Shown piece by piece: positions 56,556-64,000 of a stretch of 64,000 nt of DNA. The notes beneath the pieces were generated by a model, which saw only the letters and a program-made list of their open reading frames with translations, was not told the DNA's origin and ran no database searches. Positions within the stretch are counted from its first letter, which is position 1, and the number at the start of each line of letters is the position of its first letter. This DNA comes from Lampris incognitus (taxonomy: Eukaryota; Chordata; Actinopteri; Lampriformes; Lampridae). The position numbers and the translations under genes are program-made. The stretch is from positions 22,138,404 through 22,202,403 of the forward strand of contig NC_079224.1 in NCBI RefSeq assembly GCF_029633865.1. The letters run 5' to 3'.

Positions 56556-56930
56556 TTGGGCATCTGGGTAGCATAGCCGTCTATTCCGTTGCCTACCAAC
56601 AGGGGGATCGCCGTTTGAATCACCGTGTTACCTCCGGCTTGGTCGGGCGTCCCTACAGACACATTTGGCCGTGTCTGCGGGTGGGAAGTCGGATGTGGGT
56701 ATGTGTCTTGGTCGCTGCACTAGCGCCTCCTCTGGTTGGTTGGGACGCCTGTTCAGGGGAGGGGGAACTGGGGGGAATAGCATAGTCTTCCCAGGCGCTA
56801 CGTCCCCCTGGCGAAACTCCTCACTGTCAGGTGAAGAGAAGCGGCTGGCGACTACACATGTATTGGAGGAGGCATGTGGTAGTCTGCAGCCCTCCCCGGA
56901 TCGGCAGAGGGGGTGGAGCAGCGACCGGGT
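56556..56930 (+). mobile_element. tRNA-derived SINE (family A), copy 6
   Basis: Head at left (GGCATCTGGGTAGCATAGCC ... CCGTTTGAATCACCGTG, B-box degraded), body as in other copies up to the GGATCGGCAGAGGGGGTGG block. The 3' end is truncated or diverged after about 56930. Confidence 0.88.
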
Positions 56931-56944
56931 CAAGGGGGTGAGTG

Positions 56945-57955
56945 AGATCCTGATTCACGGTTGGTAACCTGTGTGTCATGGCAATTGAGGTCTGATAGGT
57001 TGGGAGTGGGAAGGTCGTTGATTTTTCAAGAGCTGTGCGAGATGTGGATGAGTCAGTTCCTGGTGAGTGTTAAGATAAGCAACATGCTTTATCTCCAGCT
57101 CAGATTCCATGTGAAATCCGATGAAATGCTTTCCAAGCACCCTCCTCCAGTGCTAGTGCTAGCAGCTTGATATAATTCAAGCTGAACTTGAAAATTTTAA
57201 GTGTTTTTGTACTTTGTGTTGTTTTAATTTTCAAGTCTCACAGGCCTCAATGGACATATTCAGAGTCCTGCAATGCAATCAATTTTTACTGCAAACCCAG
57301 TTATTGTGTTACTTCAAACAAAGACTGTTTCTGCTACATGGTCCAAATAGCTCTCATCAAATATAGTGCCTTGTCTGAGTGAACCCACTGTCCTTGGTTT
57401 CTTCACACTTATTAAAAATCTCCATCATCAAAGGGTGTCTGAATGTGTATTGTAGTATTGTACGTCACAAGTTCGCGGGAATGGCTTGATTTGGTGAGCA
57501 TACAGAAAAGTGTGATCGATTCCTTTTGTGTTATTCAGTTCCCAATGTAACCAGGAAGTAAACCTAGCCAGTCTTTGAAAGGAATAAATGTGTGTGTGTG
57601 TGTGTGTGTGTGTGTGTTCATGTAGGAGAATGGTGAAGAGTGAGAATGAGAGGGAGGGGGAGAGAAAGCGAGAATACTTTGATCCTGATCCTCTTGACCT
57701 TATTGAGTAATCTTTTTTTAAGTGTAACTACATGGACTCATCCAACATCTTTTTTTTTAATCTCAAAAGGTTTTAGGGGTCACGATGTTAGCACTAAAAG
57801 CTACAGTGATATTATCAACAAAGATTTGGTTTTTCTAAAATAAAATAGATTTATCCCCGCTGACCAAATTTGCAAATCAACATAGACACTGAGAGAGTGT
57901 TTTACTCATCCTTTGGGATGACAAATTTCGAAATAGCCCCATATATTTCCAGTGG
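56945..57955. other. No recognised gene; (GT)n at 57589-57616
   Basis: AT-rich DNA without recognisable coding signal. Confidence 0.5.
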
Positions 57956-57956
57956 T

Positions 57957-59300
57957 ATTGATTTACTCACACCCTCACACTCGGACCGGAGGGTGTGCTC
58001 CAATTATTGGGGCATCACATTGCTCAGCCGCCCTGGGAAGGTCTACTCTAGGGTGTTGGAAAGGAGGCTCTGACCGATTGTCGAACCTCAGATCCAGGAG
58101 GAACAATGCAGATTCCATCCTGGCAGTGGAACAATGGACCAACTCTTTACCATTGGGGAAGTGCTGAGGTGGGGGGGGGCATGGGAGTTTGACACCAGCC
58201 AGTCATGTGTTTTGTGGACTTTGAGAAGGCTTACGACCGTGTACCCTAGGGCACTCTGTGGGGGGTACTGCGGGAGTATGGGGTACCGGGGCAGTTGCTA
58301 CAAGCCGTCAGGTCCTTGTAGAACCAAAGTGAGAGCTGTGTCCGCATTCTTGACACAAAGTCAAACACGTTTTTGGTTGGTGTCGGACTCCGCCAAGGTT
58401 GTCCCTTGTCCCCGATTCTGTTTGTGATATTCATGGACAGGATCTCAAGTCGTAGCCGTGGTGAGGAGTGTGTCTGTTTTGGGAACCTCAGAATTGCATC
58501 TTTGCTCTTCACAGATGATGTGGTTTTGTTGTCATCAGCGCGTGACCTCCAGCGCGCACTGGGGCGGTTTGCAGCTGAGTGTGAAATGGCCGGGATGAGA
58601 GTCAGCACCTCCAAGTCTGAGGCCATGGTGGATTGCTCCCTCCGGGTTGGCATGAGTTGTTGCCTCAAGTGAAGGAGTTCAAGTATCTCGAAGTCTTGTT
58701 CACGAGTGAGGGTAGGATGGAGCGGGAGATTGACAGGCGGATTGGCGCAGCATCAGCACTAATGCGGACGTTGTACCGGATCGTTGTGGTGAAGAGGGAG
58801 CTGAGCCGGAAGGCAAAGCTCTCAATTTACCAGTCAGTCTTCGTTCCAACCCTCACATATGGTCATGAGCTTTGGGTAGTGACCGAAAGGGTGAGATTGC
58901 AGATACAAGCGGCTGAAATGAGTTTCCTCTGTAGGGTGTCTGGGCTCAGCCTTAGAGATAGGGTGAGGAGCTCGGATATCCGGAGGGAGCTTGGAGTAGA
59001 GCCGTTGCTCCTTCACGTGGAAAGGAGTCAGTTGAGGTGGTTTGGGCATTGGGATGCCCCCTGGGCGCCTTCCTTTGGAGGTTTTTCAGACACAGCAAAC
59101 TGGGAGGAGACCCCGGGGTATACCCAGAACTCGCTGGAGGGACTACATGTCCAATCTGGCCTGGGAATGCCTTGGGATCCCCCAGGAGGAGCTGGAGGGA
59201 GTTGCTGGCGAGAGGGATGTCTGGGGTGCCCTCCTTAGCTTGCTGCCACCGCGACCTGACCCCGGAGAAGGCTGACGACAAATGAATGAATGAATGAAAG
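57957..59300 (+). mobile_element. Rex3-like (RTE-type) LINE, 5' truncated
   Basis: RT remnants in several frames: NYWGITLLSRPGKVYSRVLE (57995-58065), DFEKAYDRV near 58220, RQGCPLSPILFVIFMDRIS (58395-58445), LLFTDDVVLLSS (58503-58540), and the long C-terminal part 58640-59270 with LTYGHELWVVTE and RRELGVEPLLLHVE. Ends in (AATG)n at 59281-59298, the usual tail type of Rex3. Five or more frame breaks; inactive. Confidence 0.92.
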
Positions 59301-59948
59301 TTTTGCTTACTGTAAAAAATGATTGTGGGAAAGGGGTGGTTTCAAAAAACTCTCAAAATGCAATCTCACCAGGGATGCCATGTTAGCAAAGCATCCGGCC
59401 AAGAATTATTTTTATGTGATATTTTTAGATAACACGTTTCACATCGTAAATTGTTGTTCTTCACCTCTTTACTAATTTCCAATGAACTGGCCTAAAGACA
59501 AGCTTAGACCTGGATAACCCGTCATCGCTAGTCACATGGCTGAACTCCCTGTCTGAAAACATGCACTTGATTCTGTATATTTTAGATCAGATGTTAAAGA
59601 AAACAAATCAAAGCTTCAGCATGGCTTTATGCCTTTGGGCAAATGCATGAAATACCAATAACCGAGATGGGAGCAACGTGGACTGAGACTGAATTAGAAG
59701 GGCGTATTAGTGGCGGCAGGCAATTTTTAAACCATGAACTGGAAATGAATTAAACTACATGTGATGTGATATTTGAAATCGTTTTTTCCTCTAAATGTCA
59801 AGCGCAGACACTCGGCTGTGTGGGATTTGTTCCCAAGGTAACCTGGTAACCATGACTGTCTCTTTGTTCTTACACCGCTCCCTCAGCTCCAAGGACTGTA
59901 GGTGAAGCTCTGACCCACCTCTCAGTGGACACGTGTATCACGTCTATA

Positions 59949-60110
<162 letters not shown>

Positions 60111-60384
60111 TAAATTATTTATTGTCCTACTTTGTTGCCATATTCTGTTCACCAAAATTTACCATATATGTCTGACATTAAATGTGACATCGGTTCATGG
60201 ATATGGGCAAGGACTATCATGGGGTACTTTATTTAAAGCCGTTATGGCGGGGAGGGGGGCAACATTTATGCAAAGGAGACTTTTTTTTAGGCCACAGACC
60301 TGTTATCTGTGACCAGGGAGTAGAGTGAAGAATGTTTTGATAAGGTTGGTTGTGTATTATAATAAGTGCTTTGCATGTAATGGC

Positions 60385-60665
60385 GTTTTGTGTGTGTGTG
60401 TACCAGGTTTTTCTATCCTAATGGGTACATGGTCCCCATGAAACCACCTACCTTGTATGGACATTTTATGGGTCCCCACGAGGAAAAGGGTCTATTTTAG
60501 GGTTAGGACTTGGTTTTAGGGTTACGGTTAGAGTTAGGATTAGGTTAAGGTTAGGGATGTAGTAATGATGGTTAAGGTTAGGGTTAAGGGCTTGGGAATG
60601 AATGTAGTCAGTGAGGTGTCCCCACAAGTATATTAGTCCATGGGCCAGACGATATTTCGGTACAC
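60385..60665. repeat. Interspersed repeat with degenerate TTAGGG-like block
   Basis: GGTCCCCATGAAACC and GGGTCCCCACGAGG at left, GTGTCCCCACAAGTAT at right, and between 60495 and 60590 repeated TTAGGGTTAGG, GGTTACGGTTAG, GGTTAAGGTTAGGG. The GTCCCCA-bounded arrangement looks like a dispersed fish repeat rather than an old telomere fusion. Confidence 0.55.
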
Positions 60666-60669
60666 TCAA

Positions 60670-61488
60670 GGTGGCAAAACTTACTTATAATTTTTGAAAG
60701 GATCCATGTCTGTAGATGATATTTTGGTATGATAACCATTCCTGAGTGGCAGCTGTATCACAGTTATCAGCTCATGAAGTTAACCACCCGCTAAACTAAA
60801 TTGCATTTTAGACGCTGGTGCATATCCTGGTTTAGCCTCATGGTCAGGACATTTTTCAATGTTCTATAATATTATCTTTGGTATCATTTTAAAGGGGACC
60901 TTCTTAGCTTTCATTCAAGCCCTGTTGTGGATATTTCTCACAAATATAGAGGTCACTTGAGCTCTTCAACCCGTCAATAACACACATCTTTCTGCAATGT
61001 TCGCCTAAACTATATACTTTCTTTTAGCCCTGTGGCATCTAGGAATATCAGGGACACAAAACACAAAGACTGGAATACTCACAGGACTGTAAAGATTCAG
61101 AAAATGTATAATATACCCATACTATTTCATTGTGTGAGGTGATTGTGAGCCTTAAATGAGAACTAGACCAAAGCCAGTTAGGTCACAAACTGGTCTCTAT
61201 ACATTTGTTTAAATACACAATCAAAATACATGATAAAAAGGAATACCATAGTGAGGTAATGAACTATTTTAATATTTTAAACAACATTGACATTTACATA
61301 TACTTAGTCAATGATACATGTAATCCCATATCATTAGTGGGTATATGTAATGGTAATGGGTAGAGTAATGGGTATATGTGAATATGGTTACATTATTGTT
61401 ATCAAGCTCTGGGTAACCAAGTCCAGAATCAACATCCTGTGCATCAATAGACTACTACCACAGTAATACCATCAGAATCATCACACTG
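60670..61488. other. Downstream region of the nuclease-like ORF
   Basis: AT-rich. ATGGTAATGGGTAGAGTAAT-like short repeats at 61340-61380. No inverted repeat or poly(A) tail that would mark the end of a mobile element could be identified. Confidence 0.4.
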
Positions 61489-63999
61489 TCATTCATCAAA
61501 CTGCTCGTTTCTCTCATCATCTGACTCCCCAAGTTCAAAGTCCAGTTCTGGACCATCCTGCTGTTTTTGGTTACTGCAGGTCTGTAACCTGCACATGTCT
61601 GTGCATGGAAGTCCATTTGACAGGCACATGCAGCTTGGCATTTTGCATGAATGCACACGCTTGCATGTTAGCATTTCCAAGACCACATCTGGTGCAGGTG
61701 GGGAGCGCATCCAGTAAATGGCCAGCTTGCCTTCATCGTCTGTCCATCCATACTCAGTAGGGCTTGGCACCACAGGGTTAGCCTGCAGACAGCACTTCCA
61801 TATTGCTGCCTGATAGTTGGCTCGTTGAACATGCATAAAGAGACAGTCTCTACATGGTGGCAGCTGGCTGGACTCAACCTCTCCCCTTTTGGTGCAGAAG
61901 AGCTGGTAACGCAGTTTGTTCACCTCAGCAGTGCTGCTATTAGCAACATACATCCGACAGGTGAACTGCTCAATTTTCTGGAACAGCTCATCACTCACAT
62001 TCCATGTCTGTCCCAGTTGACTAAAAGTCTCTTGGCAGGAAGTGTGCTTTCTCACTATCTTCAGGGCATTCAGCTTCCCTCGACCAGCGAATGCACTGAC
62101 AGTGTCGCAGCCTGTGAAGGCATGTAAGCCAATTAGGCTGTCACAGATGCTGTCTCCAAGTGAACTTGCCAGTTTGGTGATGTCGACAAACCGTGTGCGG
62201 TTCTGAGTCCCACACTTCTGGTAGATGGGACAGGTGATGTCCTTCTGGAAGCCAAGACAAAGCACCATGACATCAGTGTCCTCAGCTGTGATGATAACTG
62301 ACTTTGAGCCCGCATTTGCTGCATGCAATGCATGCAGGAGCAGACGGGTGTCAGCTTCTTCATGTGTGGAGTGCAGTTCTGCTGCTTCCTCACACCCATC
62401 TTCTGTCAACTTGTAGCAGGTTTCCTCACAGGTCATGTACAACACCTTGCCATGCAGCATAGCTCTGTATCGTGGGAGTTTCCACTCTTCCACCAGAAAC
62501 TTGATGAGACTGGTCTTGTTGGAGGAACTGCACAGACATTTTCTCCACTGCTGGATGTGGTGTCCCCCTGCAAGATTCTTGTACTGGAGAGTGATGTCTC
62601 CACCCCGGTTCAGTCGTTCAGCATCTTTGATCGAAGTCTGGTGATAGACATCAAAAACAACATCAATCCTCCCACTCTGTGCTCCCTCATGGAGGACCTG
62701 CGTCAAGGCTGACTCTGCCACCTGTGCAAAGGTTTTGTTGTTGCCATTCATTTTTTGGACCAGGCTCATCCCATCAATGATGGAAGTAGATGGGATTGGG
62801 ATGTCTTCTGCAGGAGATACATTCTTTTCAAGCTCTCTGGCAAGTGCAGCCTTGTTTGTTTTTCGTAAGGACCCATCAGCATTTGCCAGTGCCCATGGTA
62901 GTGGGCCCAGTGGGTAGGCAAGGACATCCTTCAGATTCACCTTCCTGCTTTCAGCCACCAGGATCATGTGACTGAAAAGGTTTCTATCTGCCTTCAGAAC
63001 CACATCCTGTGCTTTCTTTCCATGAGCTTGTTTTGTGCTGACATTGGAGAATGTTTTCAGACTTTGCTTGGTCATCTTGTCGTGGAATTTCACAGGTGGT
63101 GGGTCTGCATCTAACCTTGTTTGCTGGAATGCTTGGTAGGCCTCTTCTCCTTTCTCAAGAGCTCTCAAGAGATCTATGGTCACATCAGGTGGAGCCATGT
63201 TGCCAGTGGAGAGGCTAACCAAATCAATCTCATCAGGGGACATAGGATTGAGCCAGTTATTCTCCATAAGGTCCATGAGAGACTGGACATCTGCTTCATC
63301 TCTCTTGATCCTTGGACTCTGTAGATCTGGATGAGACCATTTGCACCTGCCTTGACCTGTCAGGTCTCTCAGCTGTCTGAGGTACATGCTTCTATACTCA
63401 GCTGTGAGATAATATTTGGTCACAGCTCCTGGCTTCAAGCTGAATCCCTTTGTCCCTCCAGCTGTTTGGGTGTCTTTGTTCACCGTTTCTTCTATAGCTT
63501 GGTCAACAGGGATTCGGCCAAAGGGATTGGTGGAGCCCAGTTGGACTGAGAAGCCTCCTTCCATAAATTCTGTGTACACATCTGGGTGTGTGATGGGCAG
63601 CTCAGACATCTGGGCGTAGTAGTAGGGGAGGTAGCGTGCATAATTCATCCTGTCATAAGCAAAGCACCATGGGATCATTGCTCGAATGCTAGCCAAGTGT
63701 AGCATCCAGTCTCCCTCTCTGGATGCTCGGATGAGCCCCAACAAGATTTCAACCATGTCCAAATAGGACATCCAGAAGTTCGAGAGGCTGCCGTTTCCAC
63801 CTGTAAGGAACTCACGGTAGACTTCAAATAGATCCATGATGCGTGTACAAGAGCTGTTCTCGAGGACCTCCTTCAAAGCATGTTGTGAGACTTCTTTCCC
63901 AAGGCTGTCAATGGTCTTCAGTGTCTCATTCAGGGGAACCATGTCATTCCTGTGAGTTTCTTCCAACCAGGACAGGAAACCATTCAAGGTCAGTCGCAT
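61489..63999 (-). CDS. Uncharacterised intronless protein: FEN1/XPG-like nuclease domain plus CXC cysteine motif (5' end at window edge)
   Basis: 836 codons without interruption, from an ATG touching the window edge to a stop at 61489-61491; the true start may lie beyond base 64000. Residues 1-440: no named domain; a conserved-looking core (WMSYLDMVEILL, NPFGRIPVDQ, KDTQTAGG). Residues 445-650 resemble the FEN1/XPG nuclease layout: VVFDVYHQTSIKDAERL (447-463, acidic D450), THEEADTRLLLHA (545-557), ITAEDTDVMVL (570-580), then a helix-turn-helix-like LHAFTGCDTVSAFAGRGKL (625-643). Residues 779-810 have C-x5-C-x4-C-x-C-x6-C-x3-C-x4-C-x-N spacing, like a TSO1/tesmin CXC half. The tail is acidic. 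Family knowledge: these features occur in DNA flap nucleases and DNA-binding CXC proteins; the combination and function here are inferred. A long single-exon frame amid transposons suggests a mobile or domesticated element gene rather than an ordinary host gene. Confidence 0.75.
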   Translation of the reverse strand: MRLTLNGFLSWLEETHRNDMVPLNETLKTIDSLGKEVSQHALKEVLENSSCTRIMDLFEVYREFLTGGNGSLSNFWMSYLDMVEILLGLIRASREGDWMLHLASIRAMIPWCFAYDRMNYARYLPYYYAQMSELPITHPDVYTEFMEGGFSVQLGSTNPFGRIPVDQAIEETVNKDTQTAGGTKGFSLKPGAVTKYYLTAEYRSMYLRQLRDLTGQGRCKWSHPDLQSPRIKRDEADVQSLMDLMENNWLNPMSPDEIDLVSLSTGNMAPPDVTIDLLRALEKGEEAYQAFQQTRLDADPPPVKFHDKMTKQSLKTFSNVSTKQAHGKKAQDVVLKADRNLFSHMILVAESRKVNLKDVLAYPLGPLPWALANADGSLRKTNKAALARELEKNVSPAEDIPIPSTSIIDGMSLVQKMNGNNKTFAQVAESALTQVLHEGAQSGRIDVVFDVYHQTSIKDAERLNRGGDITLQYKNLAGGHHIQQWRKCLCSSSNKTSLIKFLVEEWKLPRYRAMLHGKVLYMTCEETCYKLTEDGCEEAAELHSTHEEADTRLLLHALHAANAGSKSVIITAEDTDVMVLCLGFQKDITCPIYQKCGTQNRTRFVDITKLASSLGDSICDSLIGLHAFTGCDTVSAFAGRGKLNALKIVRKHTSCQETFSQLGQTWNVSDELFQKIEQFTCRMYVANSSTAEVNKLRYQLFCTKRGEVESSQLPPCRDCLFMHVQRANYQAAIWKCCLQANPVVPSPTEYGWTDDEGKLAIYWMRSPPAPDVVLEMLTCKRVHSCKMPSCMCLSNGLPCTDMCRLQTCSNQKQQDGPELDFELGESDDERNEQFDE

Positions 64000-64000
64000 G

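Overview
The window is vertebrate nuclear DNA, most likely from a teleost fish. Multi-exon genes with GT-AG introns occur alongside teleost-type retroelements (Rex3-like RTE, L2/Rex1-type LINEs, a Penelope-like element, Ty3/Gypsy), many tRNA-derived SINEs and very dense dinucleotide microsatellites. There is no bacterial-style organisation.

Three host genes lie head-to-tail on the minus strand, in the same order and relative orientation as NOS1AP, DDR2 and HSD17B7 on human chromosome 1q23. (1) NOS1AP (28809-50195) is complete with ten coding exons in about 21 kb. It encodes a 521-aa PTB-domain adaptor ending in a PDZ ligand. (2) DDR2 (5272-18803) has all 16 coding exons and encodes an 870-aa collagen-receptor tyrosine kinase. 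(3) HSD17B7 (868-4172) has eight coding exons visible; the last exon lies beyond the left edge. All exon joins were checked by hand for phase and splice dinucleotides. The UAP1, UHMK1 and SH2D1B genes that separate NOS1AP from DDR2 in human are not present.

Introns and intergenic DNA are filled with nested mobile elements. Between DDR2 and NOS1AP, a Ty3/Gypsy element (21288-26289, 4-bp target duplication) sits inside a terminal-inverted-repeat element (20751-26605), and the Gypsy itself carries a 705-bp LTR-like insertion with its own 4-bp duplication. DDR2 intron 4 of the coding sequence holds a LINE interrupted by an opposite-strand L2 fragment and by a SINE. NOS1AP introns hold a near-full-length L2, a second 700-bp solo-LTR-like element, a 30-bp x 14 minisatellite, and several SINEs.

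Right of NOS1AP (50.7-61.4 kb) is a repeat desert: a duplicated non-autonomous element, a decayed Penelope-like element, a SINE, a Rex3-like LINE and a GATA array. At the right edge (61489-63999) is a long intronless minus-strand ORF, open to the window edge. Its product looks like a FEN1/XPG-type nuclease domain followed by a TSO1-like CXC cysteine motif. This is the least explained coding feature here and the best candidate for an undescribed system.
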